64,000 bases of DNA, taken from the NCBI GenBank assembly GCA_026225945.1, contig JAMJFZ010001132.1, positions 1-64,000 of the forward strand, read 5' to 3'. The DNA is from Cricetomys ansorgei. Lineage: Eukaryota; Chordata; Mammalia; Rodentia; Nesomyidae. Both the position numbers and the translations under genes were made by a program. Shown here in pieces: positions 22,335 through 34,600 of this stretch. The first letter of the stretch is position 1. Every line of letters starts with the position of its first letter. The notes under the pieces were generated by a model. That model saw only the letters and a list, made by a program, of their open reading frames with translations. It made no database searches and was not told where the DNA came from.

Positions 22335-23636
22335 TACTGGCAGCACACCAGCTAATCCAACGTGGAGACAAGAAAAAGAAATTCCAGACCTTGCAGAGTC
22401 CAGTAAAGTATACTCGGAGAAGCTACTAGAGGACAGAGATTAAGGTAATTGTAGGTTCCTGGAGGAAGAAGAGAAAAAGGAAATAAGCCTTTATTAAGAG
22501 AAACGGCTCTGAAATTAATAAATGAGTGAAAAGGCTCCAAGGTGAGAGCCCTTAGAGATAAAGAGTTCAGCTGGGAGCAGGAAGAAGCAAGGTTCTAAAT
22601 GCTTTTCCTAATCATGGAGCCAACGCTCCCTTCTGCCCTCCTCCTCCCTCCTGAGTTTGTTGGTGGCTCTTTGTGTATGTGAAGCCCAAGTGGGCCTGGT
22701 GTTTGAGGTCTATGAAGAAGGGTATATGCTTCCCCATAGCAGTGGGGAGAAAGAATGTCAAACCACCAGAATATTCAGTGGGAGATTCTGGCCCAGGAAC
22801 CCCTGCTGTTGCAGAAGCCAAGGGCTTGGGGCCCAAAAGTCGCTTAAAATGAGAAATTTTTTTTGTTTTTTCTTGCAAACCTGTCTACAAGTGGTAACTC
22901 CACACCATGAGGGAACCTTTACTGCAGACAGTGACCTCTTAAAACCAGCAAATCAGACTCTCTTAAAACCCAGAATGTGTTTCCTCAGGGTCAGCAACCA
23001 GAAACTGTCTTCTAGAACTGGCCAAGGTTGTATCTCATGCTGGCAGGCAAACTTGGTACTGTTAAGTGTCACCCAAGTGGTGCTGGTTTTGAAGGCATGA
23101 AGGAGTCTTTGGAGAGCAGCTGAGGCTTGGCAGTGTGAGAGGTCAGGAGAGGCCATTGGTAAAAGTGCAGCCTCAGTGGCGGTTGAGGGCCTAGATTGAA
23201 GGGGTCATGCAGAGAAGTTGAGGTGTGGCACCATGAAGAGAGCCCAGTGAGGTTATTGGTGAAAGTACAGCCTAGTTGTGGCAAGGGACCCCGACAGTTT
23301 TGAAGATGCCAGTGCCATGGGATGACACCAAGAACAGCAGGAGCAGTGGAGGGGAGCCAGCCGGAGCCTGGAGGACAAGCTGTGTGTGCTACAGAGGAGA
23401 GAGCCAGATCCAAGTCCTTTGGAGGAGCCCAGAAGATCATGAGTGAATTACAGATAATTGGAATTGATAAGGTTTTTGTATTGTCTAAGGACATTGTGAA
23501 AAGCTTGATAGATGTTTGGTTTCATTTGGTCCTGTGCATTAGCAACCCTCATGATTGCTCCTCTTGTAAGTAGTTTGCTGCTGTAGTGTTAAATTGTGTT
23601 GTAAAGATAAAAAGCAATTTTTTGATTGGCTTATAC

Positions 23637-23648
23637 AGAAAAGGGGGA
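23637..23648 (+). other. Polypurine tract of the ERVK-like element
   Basis: AGAAAAGGGGGA lies one base before the 3' LTR, where plus-strand DNA synthesis of an LTR element is primed. Confidence 0.75.
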
Positions 23649-23649
23649 T

Positions 23650-23977
23650 TGTTGCAGAATTTTATTTTTAGTTATATAAAAATAATTGTTTAATGCACTG
23701 TTGGATGAGGGACTGTCTAGGGTGTTTTGTATTGTCTGCAGGTGCTGGATTTCTGTGGGGGTTGTTTAATTGCTATTGATCTGCATGTGCTATCAGTAGA
23801 ATACCTGAGGAGTTCTGGATCAATAAAACACCTGAGCTGAGCAGCTCAGGGATCCACTGTCCAGTTAGGCACTGGCCAGGATGGTGGTTCCCTCTGCTGA
23901 GGTCTGGAAGGTTTTGAGCCTATGTATATGCCTCCATGTCTCTCTTGGTGAGCCACCACAGTAGGTGTACTACTACA
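23650..23977 (+). repeat. 3' LTR of the ERVK-like element
   Basis: This 328-bp LTR begins TGTTGCAGAATTT and ends TACTACA, with AATAAA at 23,822-23,827. It is followed directly by the GGGGAC target duplication. Confidence 0.88.
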
Positions 23978-23983
23978 GGGGAC

Positions 23984-24341
23984 ACCTCACCCAAACCACT
24001 GCTCACCTTCCTTAGCTGCCTAGAATTTCCACTGCACACACCCAACCACATGGTATGGCAGAGAGACCCTCGACTCCCTGTGACAAAAGTAAAGTTCTCA
24101 AATATCGAAACATCACTTCAGGTGCTGCGAAGATACCTCCCTTCCTCACGAGAATAATGAACTGAAAAGCTATTAAAGCTTAGACTCCTTGATTTGAATA
24201 AAAGTCACTCACCTTCACACTGTCTGTTCAATTTCCCCTTGGGTTACAGCATGCCTAACCAGGCTTTTGATCACTAGCAATTTCAAATCTCCATCCAAAC
24301 TGAACAGAGCTAATGTCAGAGATGCCCAGAACTCACTCTCT

Positions 24342-24344
<3 letters not shown>
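23984..24344. other. No gene recognised
   Basis: Flank of the ERV with short frames only. Confidence 0.45.
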
Positions 24345-24391
<47 letters not shown>

Positions 24392-24422
24392 ATGTCCACA
24401 CATGCACATGTGGGGGGGGGGG
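24345..24422. repeat. Compound microsatellite: (CT)n, (TG)n, then G11
   Basis: About 16 CT units run into about 8 TG units, and a run of 11 G follows 20 bp later. Confidence 0.95.
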
Positions 24423-24496
24423 CTGCAGCTGTACATGTTATAAAACCACAAGTCAACCTTGGGTTTTGCTCCACAGATGCTGTCCACTTTGCTGTG

Positions 24497-24737
24497 TTTT
24501 TGTTTTATTTTGCTTTGCTTTGCTTTGCTTTGTTTTGCTTGAGACAACTCCCTTACTTGGCCAGGAACTCATCTATTAGGCTAGGCTGGCTGGCTTGGGA
24601 GCCCCGAGGATCCCTGTCTTCCCCTCCCCAGTGTACACACCGTGCCTAGCTTCTCCACATGGGCTCCGGGTATCAAACTCAGGCATTCACGTTTGTACAG
24701 CCAACACTTTACCAACCAAGCCAATCACCTCGGCAGA
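24497..24737 (-). mobile_element. B4-like composite SINE, antisense
   Basis: A TTTGC pentamer tail, a B1-like half (CAGGAACTCATC...AGGCTGGCTGGC), then GGGTATCAAACTCAGGCATTCAC...ACACTTTACCAACCAAGCC, the reverse complement of a tRNA-like head. Confidence 0.75.
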
Positions 24738-25315
24738 ATTCTACGTAAACTGAAAATTGATCATGGAACCACATTCCTTCTTCAGGGGTTTTCCCTAGTT
24801 CCACCATGACCCCCAGAACTGAGCTATTCATCTCAATCACCTGTGCTCAGCTCATCAGAGAGAAAAGTTGAGTTCTGAGCCACAAAAGCAAAATACAATG
24901 CCCCAATTCCCACTCTGCCCTCCAGCTGGATTCGATCCCATGTCCACAGAGCTCTCGCTCTGGCTGAACTCTGCTCTCAGGGCCAACTTATCCCACGTCT
25001 AGAACACGGGAAATTTCAAGAGGCTGGGTCCCATGCAAACTTCACACATCTGAGAAACTGTTGTCTGTGACCCATGACATTCCCGAGAATGCTATTTTAC
25101 GCTCCTCCCTTTGCTTCTGCTCTACTTGGTAGTAACTAGCTCATGCACCCTCCCTGCTCCCCTTACCAAGTAAGGCACTGGCAAGGGGCTGGGAGAAGTC
25201 ACCTCGGGTCCAATTTCAGTTTTTCTGCCAACACAATTATGAGTTTAGACAGTTCTTAATTGAGACCTGAGGTTAGGCAATCTTCAAATCACTCTTCTAC
25301 CAACAGGGACAAAAA
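24738..25315. other. No gene recognised
   Basis: Nothing beyond short frames. Confidence 0.45.
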
Positions 25316-25430
25316 AATTAAAAAAAAAAAAAGAAGAGAGAGAAAGAAAGTTAGAAAGATGGAGGGAGGGAAGGGGAGAAAGGGGGGAGGGAGAAAAGGA
25401 AGGAAGGAAGGGAGGGAAGAAAGAAAGAGA
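25316..25430. repeat. A-rich then GA-rich tract
   Basis: An A13 run leads into GGGA/GGAA/GAAA units, giving artefactual Lys/Arg/Gly frames. Confidence 0.95.
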
Positions 25431-26696
25431 TCTGGAAATGACAACAGAATTGTGACCTTGGCCAGTGTTATCCAGCTGTGAGCTTCAGGTACAAATCCCA
25501 TTCTGTCTCTGTTTTCTGAGAAAACTGCTCCTTAACGGGGAGTTCATGGGGACCCCTTAGAAAAGCCAGCATGGGAAATAGCCTGGAACCACAATGTCAC
25601 CCACCACCAGAACTCTGAGAAGCAATAGAAGATGAACTCTCTGAAGCCACTGGATTGCCCTCTTAGGCAGGCCCCCCACTCCCTCTAAAGCAAACATCTA
25701 CCCAACATTTCCTGAAGCCATTGGGCATTAGACCAAACACAGCCTGTGGTCTACCTCTGCCAATATTTAATACATAAATATCCCCTCCCCGCTCCCCGTG
25801 ACCAGCAGCTACCCTGGCCAAATGTGAGTCAAAGGGTGAGATTCTAAGTTTCTAATTGGTCATCTGGACCCATTCTTTACCTTTGCCATGAATCTGTGCC
25901 CCTGGGAGGCATCATCTGTGCCTGTACCTCGTCTGCCTTCTAGTAGGGTTCAGCCAGCCCTCCTGCCAGGAGATTCAGGAGCGGGATGGGTTAGTCAGGA
26001 TATATACTCCCCTCCCCCTCTGTACCAGGGTTGCCTGGGCAGTGGTTGTGTCCCTCTGTCCAGGACACTACTCCTTCCTGGGGCCTCACACATAGCACTG
26101 GCCTCACCTGCTTCGTAAACAGCTTATGCCTCTTGTCAATTAAGGCCTACGGGTAGTAAAGGCTTCTCACAGTTAGTGACTGGAGGGTGATTCATATTTA
26201 AGTACGCCATCTGTTAAGACACCTACCATGACAACTCACGACGTTACAAAATAAAGGTTCTCCCAAAGCAAAGTTCAAAGGACAACCAGCATTCAAACGT
26301 GTGAGATAAAGCCCTACTTACGACCTGTCCGAGAGAGACTTCTAATAGGAGATTCACAGCCAGAAGGTGAGGGCCAAAACACAGGATTCCAAATAAACAA
26401 ACCCACTCATAAATAAGTCAAGGGCTTTCTAAGGGACCATCTGCAGGGAATCATTCTCTTCTTTCTAAATGACAGGAAAGACTTGACAAGAGTGCGGTAC
26501 AGGGACACAGTAAATTCTGCGATTCCCAGGTATGTCTCTCCTTCAAGAGCTCAGTGTTAAATATAAATTCCTCGGAGAGAGCTGTAACCAAGCATTGTAA
26601 CCCTGGAACCCAGAATCACCAGACCCAAAACAAGAGACCAGAGACTCGAAACAGTTAAACTTACAATGCATTTATTCATTTCCTCCCCTCCCAAAA
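25431..26696. other. No gene recognised
   Basis: A 76-residue frame (25,888-26,118) is Pro/Ser/Leu-rich with no family signature. Confidence 0.45.
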
Positions 26697-26835
26697 CTCC
26701 CATATTTATTTCTAAAACAGAGTCTCACATAGCCCACCCAGGTTATGTAACTGAGAATGCTCTCGAAGTCTCGATCCTCTCACCTCTGCCTCCCAAAGGG
26801 CTAGATGACAGGTGCACACACCATGAAGTCTATAT
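26697..26835 (-). mobile_element. B1 SINE, antisense (diverged)
   Basis: AAACAGAGTCTCACATAGCCCACCCAGG...CTCACCTCTGCCTCCCAAAGGGCTAGATGACAGGTG is reverse B1. Confidence 0.8.
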
Positions 26836-27284
26836 ACATCCCAGCAAAGTCAACTCCCTTCTGGCATCTCAGCACTAATGTGGACGCACCAGGAGCTGGG
26901 TGCACGCCACCTTCGTGAGGACAGATGTCCCTTGTGACCTTGACATAGTCCTCTCTTCTACTTGGCTGATCCTGAGTTGTCTTATAATGAACCTGTGGTC
27001 ATGAGTTCTGTGCTTCCAGAGTTGAGTCATCCCAGCAGATCAGTCTGAGGGGAGTTACAGAAGCCTCCAGCCTAAAGCAGAACCGGCTGGGCATGAAACT
27101 GTAAGGGGAAAAAGGCCAATCTTGGCTTCTACCTCATGCTACTCAGAAAGGTCAGTTTAAGGGTGATGTGAGCTAAACATATAGACTCTTAAATTAAAAA
27201 ATTTTTGAGAAAACAGAAGACACAAAGTAATCAGGATGAGAAAACAGTTGAAAGAAAAAGAAAAGATCCAGCTCATTAAAAGAC
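26836..27284. other. No gene recognised
   Basis: Nothing identified. Confidence 0.45.
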
Positions 27285-27412
27285 TGGGTGTGGCAGCTAT
27301 TGCTTCAATTCCCAGAACTCACAGCACTGAGGCAGGAGGTCTGCCAGTTCGATGCCAGCCTAGGGTGTATGGTAAGTTTTAGGCCCTGCCTGTGCTACAG
27401 AGCAAGCCAGTT
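27285..27412 (+). mobile_element. B1-type SINE (diverged)
   Basis: GGGTGTGGCAGCTATTGCTTC...CACAGCACTGAGGCAGGAGG...CAGTTCGATGCCAGCCTAGG follows B1 order. Confidence 0.75.
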
Positions 27413-28283
27413 TCACCCTACACCGAGCCATATGTTCTAGCAGGTGTCCTGTGGGATGAGTTGCTGTGTTCAAGGGAATAAAACTCTTCTGTAAAGGAAT
27501 GGTCCAGTGTGCTCCAAAGCTGTTTGCAGTCATCCACCAACTCTCATGGTCTTCCCAGGCTCTCTGTGTCTTCAGCAACAACTGGGGCTGTTCCATGAGC
27601 TCAGGACACGGTTCCCTTGGCTTCCTAAATGCCTCCTTTCCTGCCCTTACACAGCCAGCTTCTCTAGCTGGGGGTCTGCCTTCCCTCTCCAGCCCTCAGG
27701 AGTCCTGTCCAGGAAGACTCCTCCTACCTTTCCTCAGGGGCTCCTCCCAGCTTTTTAGAGCTGTTGCTTATTTTCAGGGTAGTTACAACTGGAAGGTATT
27801 TTGTCTTTTACATACTCCAGAATCTAAGTTAGGGCAGGGCATGTCATATTTAGTGAGAAATTCCCACGGAAATTTTCAGTTAGCAGGCTCTTTTATAAAC
27901 ACAAAGCCACACAGCTAACGGTCTTCTTGCATCTCACAATGAACATCGGAACATCGAGTTCGGACGGAGGCTCTGGAAGACGAGGCGGCCCTGTGCCCAG
28001 CCACAGTGGAGCACTTTATTAAGCGCTCTCCGTTTCCCAAGTGCAGGAGCTGCCAGCCTGCCAACAATGATGAATGATGGGGGAAGGGGGCTCTGAAGTT
28101 GCCTCCCTCCGTGTGCGTGTGAGGGACTTTATACATTCACCTCCTATTCCCTGGGGGACCTGGACAGTGAAGACTTACATACACAAAAGCGCTAACTGTG
28201 ATTCAAAGGCCTAAGGTCTACGTCTAGAATAATTAGACAAATGTCATACAGAGTTGTTACAGTCTCATTCTGCTAAAAGCTTT
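27413..28283. other. Downstream flank of Suclg1, no gene recognised
   Basis: A 150-residue plus-strand frame (27,466-27,918) is Ser/Leu/Pro-rich and matches no family I know. Confidence 0.45.
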
Positions 28284-28285
28284 TT

Positions 28286-28339
28286 GCATATACATGCATA
28301 TGTGCACATATATATGTGCGCACATGCACACACACACAC
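28286..28339. repeat. Alternating purine-pyrimidine tract
   Basis: About 54 bp of nearly perfect alternation (GCATATACATGCATATGTGC, on through TATATATGTGCGCAC to CACACACA) could adopt Z-DNA. It is GU-rich in the Suclg1 sense and lies 75-130 bp past the AATAAA. Confidence 0.85.
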
Positions 28340-28394
28340 CCTAACTCCCCCAGCCCAACCCCCCACTGGAAAAACGACAAATCTCCAAAACAAT

Positions 28395-28593
28395 GTTCAA
28401 ATCAAATGATAGATTTATTATCTGTCTCTGTTACACAATAAGTGAAAATAGCTCAATTTAGTACATTCTAAAACTTGCCTGAGCTCTCCATGTTCCGAGA
28501 GGCCAGAGTCAGATGCATGGGCTGACACTCTGGACTGGCTCTCAGGGCTATGAGATTTGTTCCACAGCTTTAAAGAACTTTACGCTGTATCCT
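28395..28593 (-). other. Suclg1: Suclg1 3' untranslated region
   Basis: About 200 nt lie between the TGA and the probable cleavage site, a short 3' UTR. The low end is estimated as roughly 20 nt past the AATAAA. Confidence 0.75.
28414..28419 (-). terminator. Suclg1 polyadenylation signal AATAAA
   Basis: A perfect AATAAA on the minus strand lies 175 nt past the stop codon. The transcript sense downstream of it is G-rich and then GU-repeat-rich (28,286-28,380), as expected for a downstream polyadenylation element. Confidence 0.8.
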
Positions 28594-28620
28594 TCACAGC
28601 ATCTTCCTCTTTTCAAATTC
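28594..28620 (-). CDS. Suclg1: Suclg1 coding exon 9: C-terminal eight residues and stop
   Basis: The last coding piece, EFEKRKML followed by TGA, is identical to the human C-terminus. It follows an AG acceptor after a T-rich stretch and joins exon 8 in phase 0. The rest of this exon, down to about 28,395, is 3' untranslated. Confidence 0.95.
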   Translation of the reverse strand, partial: EFEKRKML

Positions 28621-29944
28621 CTTTACAAACAGGAGAGAAGACAAAATGCAAATTATGCTCATGGGAGAGTGATTCTGAGACTACCGCCTCTAGAACTTTA
28701 TGCCCTGCCGAGGTGAAATGGGTGGGAACAGTGCCTCAGCTGCGCCGGCACCAGTCTAAGCTCCAGACAGAGCTGGACTTTTTTCTGTAAACCCCAAAGA
28801 CCAGTGAGGCGTTAACAAACCTGCCTTCGCTGCAGAATTAGCACTAGGAGCTGACGGGCAGCACCGCTCATCCAAACTTACAATGCCATGCACACGAATG
28901 CAACAGGCCTATAATAGGACAATGAATCCTTCCTCAGAGAATAAAACTCAACTCTGACTCAGAATTTGAACAAAATGTCGAGAACCTTAGAAATGCTCGA
29001 AACAAACAAATGCCTTAAACAGAAGGAACAAGGCTGTAGCAACTGGAACAGACACCGACTGCCACTTGCCGGAGCAAAGTGGTAAGGTTACAAAAAGGGG
29101 TGCGTTTTTCCCCTTTTCCTGGGCTCCAAACACACATCCGCATACACTTTACTAAGCACCCACACTTCGCCAGCCACTGTGACATATGACGTTCAAAAGG
29201 CAAGATATCCAAAGACTTGACCAAACAAGGAGTCTGCTTTAGAATCCCCAAGATGAGGGCAAAGTTCACAAGAAAGCAGAATTTCTGAATTCTCGGGAAA
29301 CTGTCCCTTCTAAAAGAATAATTTGTGCCCACTTTCAGCATAAGACATGGGTCCTGCTGTTGAGAGACAAGTGCCGTAATGAGCTGCTGACCTATCTGCC
29401 TCCTGTTTGGTTTGGTTTTTCCGAGGTAAAAATTCTCAGAGTAAAGAGAAAAACAGTAAATACAGGAGGAAGAGTCGTGGTACCCAAGGAGACATAATGG
29501 GATTCACTGAGGAGACTACAGGAAGCAGATCCACTGAGGGTGTCTGTTCTGCACCACACTATCCTACTACAAAGGAAAAGCACACAGCTGAAATGCAGTT
29601 CCTCTAAGCTGGGAGCAACTGGAGGGCACGGCACAGCCAGTCACAGCCCCCTCCCCGCGCCCCGCCATCCCTGCCACCCTCCTCACCCCCCCAGCACCTC
29701 TTCACTGTTTGCTTCTTTACTGAATTACAGCCCCTCACTGTGGACACAGACACCTGTGCAGTCAGAATGGCTACATTCCAAGGGCTCTCCTGGAAAACCC
29801 CAACAAGAAACACAAAGCTATAACCCTCCACATCCCAGGCTGCAAATCAGGGTGCCGTGGCCTCTGTGCCTCTGCGCAGACCATATCTTGTCACTCTCAC
29901 TGGCACAGGAGCAGACGCCAGGTTAACACCAGAACGTCAAGCTA

Positions 29945-30184
<240 letters not shown>

Positions 30185-31047
30185 CTAGAGAGAGACATTT
30201 TAAATACTTGAAGTCAGTCAAACTGGACCTCAGATCCGTGACGGACGCTAAGCAGTGAGTGGCTTGGGAAGAGAAAGCCCATCATTCTACCCAAATACTA
30301 AAATAGTCTCCTTTGAGAGGCTCAGCTTTCCACAGCAACTCGGCGGCGCTGAGCAAACTCTTCACCTGCTGAGTATCAGCACCACCTCCACAAGCTGTTG
30401 CACAAACACCTTAACTAAAAAGCACACCCACCTGAAAACATGGTTCTGTGACAATAACTTAAGACTCAACATCAATCAATCGGATTGTTTTACTTATACT
30501 CAACTTCATGTCTAAGGTTCTTGTAATTCTCATCCTTAATAACTGTTCTCATGGAAAAAGATGAGGGGTGATGGGAGAGGCTTTAGACTCAATTTTCTAC
30601 TAAGGCTGCACAACCTTGGTCCTTGGTCCTGGTCCTTGGACCAGGCACATCACTAACACAGACCTGGGCTTCCTCAAATATGAAATTAAATGGATGGCAG
30701 TCAATAGCTCGTTCTATTTTGAAATTCTCAAGATTCTTAAGAAAGATGATTGAGGTGGGCTTTATTCGACAAAACTACATTCTTGTACACAAGCTCATTT
30801 ACATAACTGACAATGTACAGATTTTGACATTAAATTTTGTACAAGCCAATACACAGTTGTTTCTTCACTCTGGGCTTGCACTATAGTTGAGGAAATACCA
30901 TCAAATGCTTACATATCAATCCATTATGAGATGCCACACAGCAACACATGACTACATGGTCAGGTTGAATAATGAATCCAGGGAGAACAGATCTACAGAA
31001 GGCAGAACTTGTGCAGCATGTAACCAAGAGTTTCATTTAGTCAGTGT

Positions 31048-31052
31048 GCACG

Positions 31053-31092
<40 letters not shown>
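31048..31092. repeat. (CA)n microsatellite in Suclg1 intron 7
   Basis: About 22 CA units. Confidence 0.97.
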
Positions 31093-31094
<2 letters not shown>

Positions 31095-31275
31095 GTCTGG
31101 GGACCCTGGATATTTATAAAAGTTACTGAGAATCTCAAAGCACTTTTCATATAAATAACCAGAGTCCATTCAAATATGCCACCTGTGTACGTCAATGCCA
31201 TGGCACTATATTCTGGGCTATTTATTCTATGAGGTAATGTCCACTGATACTTACTATAGTAAGAATTAAAATGGA

Positions 31276-31438
31276 GGCTGGGCGGTGGTGGCACAGGCCT
31301 TTAATCCCAGCACTTGGGAGGCAGAGGCAGGCGGATCTCTGTGAGTTCAAGGCCAGCCTGCTCTACAGAGTGAGCTCCAGAGTTACAACAGGGAAACCCT
31401 GTCCAAAAACAAAAAACAAAAAATAAAAATAAAAAAAG
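31276..31438 (+). mobile_element. B1 SINE with A-rich tail (Suclg1 intron 7)
   Basis: GGCTGGGCGGTGGTGGCACAGGCCTTTAATCCCAGCACTTGGGAGG is close to the B1 consensus, ending in CAAAAAACAAAAAATAAAAAT. It is antisense to Suclg1 and the best-preserved B1 here. Confidence 0.95.
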
Positions 31439-31448
31439 AATTAAAATT

Positions 31449-31632
31449 GAGGGCCAGTGAAATGGCTCAGCCGCTAAAGGCGCTTGCCCTGCAGGCCTGG
31501 CGATCAGCATTCACTCCCTGGAAACTAATATAAAGGTGAAAGAAGATTCCATAAAGTCCACTGACATCCTCATGAAAGCTATGGCACATGGGGACACCCC
31601 CACACACATTCACACACACAAAATATAAAACT
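31449..31632 (+). mobile_element. B2/B3-class SINE (Suclg1 intron 7)
   Basis: GAGGGCCAGTGAAATGGCTCAGCCGCTAAAGGCGCTTGCC head and CACACACAAAATATAAAAC tail, placed directly after the B1. Confidence 0.85.
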
Positions 31633-34600
31633 AAGTTCTATAAATATTTGTGAATTTACATGAAAGTCAACTTTTTAAAATAGTCTAAAACATTCTGGAG
31701 AGACAAGTGGCATTTTACAACTAATTTCCACAACTCTGACTATTTAACTTAATAATGGCCAATCACATCTGCTTTGGCAATTGACCTGTGGTAAAAGCTC
31801 ATTTAGCTGAAGTGCAAGAAGAAAATCCAGCCCCAGACAGACAGATGGAAAAGAACGACGTGTCCCAGCTGCCTGTGGGATGCCTGTGAATATTCTCTGG
31901 TACACACGCCTCGTCAAGCGGCCGTTCTGCAGAGGTCACATGCAGTGCTGCAATCTGAAGCCTCGGCAATCAGATTCTGTCCTTTGTCCTTCTGAAAGCC
32001 CCTTGCCTGTCCTGGTGTGTGAGTGGCTCTTTGACGCACGGTGATTTTGTAACAGAGACTGTTACATGCTCATCTTCCAGCGCTAGCAAGCACAGACCGC
32101 CATCAGCACCAGCATCAATCTCATCCCGAGTCGTCTACAGATCAGAAGACCTTCAGCTTACGGTGGAGAAAGCATGTCCCAAACTGCTGGAGAGCTCAGA
32201 TTCTATCATTAGCGCCAAGCAGCACCAGCAGCTGTCCTGATGCAGTAGGTTTCCTTACTGTGTTCTGCGAGAAGTTCTGCCCAATACCCAAGTCTGACAA
32301 CCAGTTTGTCTGCCTTCTTTCCCATCCCTTCTTCTGAGTCAAGATGCTGTTCGGTGGCAGTTAGTTAGCCGTGAGAGCACTCATCCCAGCTCAACAAAAA
32401 ACAGTCTCAAGGGTCAAAATTTAATAAAACTAATAACTCTCTTGCTCCACCAGGAACATTCTCAAGTAAAACTGACTCTCTTTTAACGACAGACCTGGAG
32501 CTGTCCCATCGCCGACTCCAGCAGGTGCTGCAGGTCTGATGTGACCAGACTGGTCCAGCTCCACTACTCTCCCTGCTGTAGATGAAGGCACCCTGACTTC
32601 TCCACGCTTTGCTCTCCGCCCTCCTTGCACATGTGCAGCCTTCTCCCCTAAGACTGCCTCCCCCTCCCCCCACTAGGAGCCTTTCCTGACTCCTCCTCTC
32701 ACACCCCACAGGCCCAGACTGCTGGCTCCTGCTCCCTGCTCTGCTTCTCACGTGTCCATCACACACCCCTGCTGTGCTCTGAGCCCCTGAAGGTCAGTCT
32801 CCTGCGGCTCCTGCAGCCCAGCAGCCCTCGCAGCGCCTGAGACAAAATGAGAGCAGCCATTCCAGCGGCTCACTCATTCCCTCGTCTCTTACTTGGGTGG
32901 TATTAACTTCCACTCCACCTGTTAGGGAGTTAATAGCCCCCTAAAATGACAATGCTGATGAACTAGAAAGGAAAGGGTTAAAAGCTTAGAATGTCAAGCA
33001 AATTTATGCTCATGGACAGAGTCCATGGAGATTTCTGAATCAGACAGGAGGGAAGTGTGGTCAGAAACAGGACAGCCATGAGGCCTGGCTGGGACAGCTC
33101 AGTGCGCTCAGCACAGCCCAGGGTGACCGCCCACGTCCTTCACAAGCTGCCTGCTTCAACCTTCGGTAGATACTATTTACTGTTTAATCCACATCATTGT
33201 TGTTATTATTGTTGTATATGATACTTTGCCAGGCTGCTTAACCTTGAACCACTTACATAACAGGTTCTCAAACCCAACCCCACCCCCACCCCCAAAAAAC
33301 CCAACCCACAAACAAGCTCTGTAACACCCAACCAGAAACAACAATGAAACAAATGTGCATGTTGTTCCACTAAACTTGTAAACTATTCAGGGAATTCAGA
33401 GTTGGGCCTAAATACACTTTACTTGTTTTGACAGGGTAACATATTATTTAAAGTCAGTTTTGACTTAAACTTTCAAACTTTCTGAACTTTCACAGTGCCT
33501 AACAACGCACCCCTCATCCTCTGCACTCATCAGTGCTTTCTGCAGGCTACGCCGAGGAGACCTGACACCCGCCGACATCTCAATACCAAGTGGCCGGGGT
33601 TCTACTTAGCAATTGTCTTACAGGAAGCAGCAGCAAGCTGGCACGTTGATGGACCACAGATCTGAGGCAGCGGCACGGGGCCTTTAGTCACACTTTCACC
33701 AGTGTCACACGTCAGTGGACATCTTAAAAGGAGAGATTAATTTTCGATCATTGTTTCAGAAGGTTTGTTCAGTGCACGCTAGGCAGGCTCCCCCGCTGTG
33801 GTATGTGTGGCGGAGCAGCATAGGGTCTGCTGACATCTCTGCAGCCAGTAAGCAAAGGGTCCAGATCAAGACAATGCCTCAAGGACCTCCCTCTAGTGAC
33901 TCCTCCAACGAGGCCCCCTCCTAGGCTTCAAAACCTCCGAAGTGCTACCAGCCAGGGACCAAGCCCTCCACATGTGAGCTGATCAGGCACTTCACATCCA
34001 CAGCTACCATCTGTGGTGGGAAATCCTGATTAGTTTTACCTAGAGACAAAGGCACCAAGGCCTGGGGGAGAAACCAGTGGCTGGGGAGGAACAGAGACAT
34101 CAGAGAGGGCGTGACTGGGGCGGTGCGGGTGAGCGTGGAGAACTGCAGGCCAGACCTCCACTCTAGCCTGTCACTGAGTGGACACAGGCGAGCTGTGAAG
34201 ACAGCAGCGGCGTCTGCCACGGGCAGGAGTGGGTGGGATAACCACACAGGTTAGAACAGCTGTAGGAAACAGGCCGGGAGGAACCCCGAGGCAACTGTGA
34301 GCAGCACTCAGAGGAGGTCAGAGGTCAGAGGTCTACGTGGAGGCCCCTGGGAACCTCTACAAAGAGCCAGAAGAGCACCGCAGCTCGGTTCACGAAGACT
34401 GCCTCCCTGTGTTACTGAGTCATTCAGACCCTAACTCACACTCTCCACCAGGTCTGTGCCGAGGAGACCAAAGCAGCAGAAACAAGACAGCTGGGAATGG
34501 GGATGGAGTGGCTAGGGACTATGGTTAGGATAGGAAAGAGACCTAGAAACAAGGGGACAGCTATGTCATAGCTTACGACAAGTTAAAGCTCCAATCTCCA

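Larger units (their letters stand above)
22009..23977 (+). mobile_element. Non-coding ERVK-like LTR retrotransposon
   Basis: Two homologous LTRs in direct orientation (22,009-22,314 and 23,650-23,977) flank about 1.3 kb. The element begins TG, ends CA, and is bounded by a perfect 6-bp target duplication GGGGAC (22,003-22,008 and 23,978-23,983), the duplication length typical of ERVK elements. A primer-binding-like site follows the 5' LTR and a polypurine tract precedes the 3' LTR. The interior has no recognisable retroviral gene and no long frame, so this is a non-autonomous element that would have needed proteins from a relative. A mys-type rodent element is one possibility that I cannot verify. 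Confidence 0.88.

Noticed and set aside
22657..23100. 147-residue frame inside the ERV
   Set aside because: It shows no gag, protease, polymerase or envelope motif and overlaps a non-coding internal repeat.
24313..24649. Frames with runs of Ser-Leu and Cys-Val
   Set aside because: Translations of the CT/TG microsatellite and an antisense SINE.
27466..27918. 150-residue plus-strand frame downstream of Suclg1
   Set aside because: Ser/Leu/Pro-rich, no family similarity that I can see, and a competing frame overlaps it.
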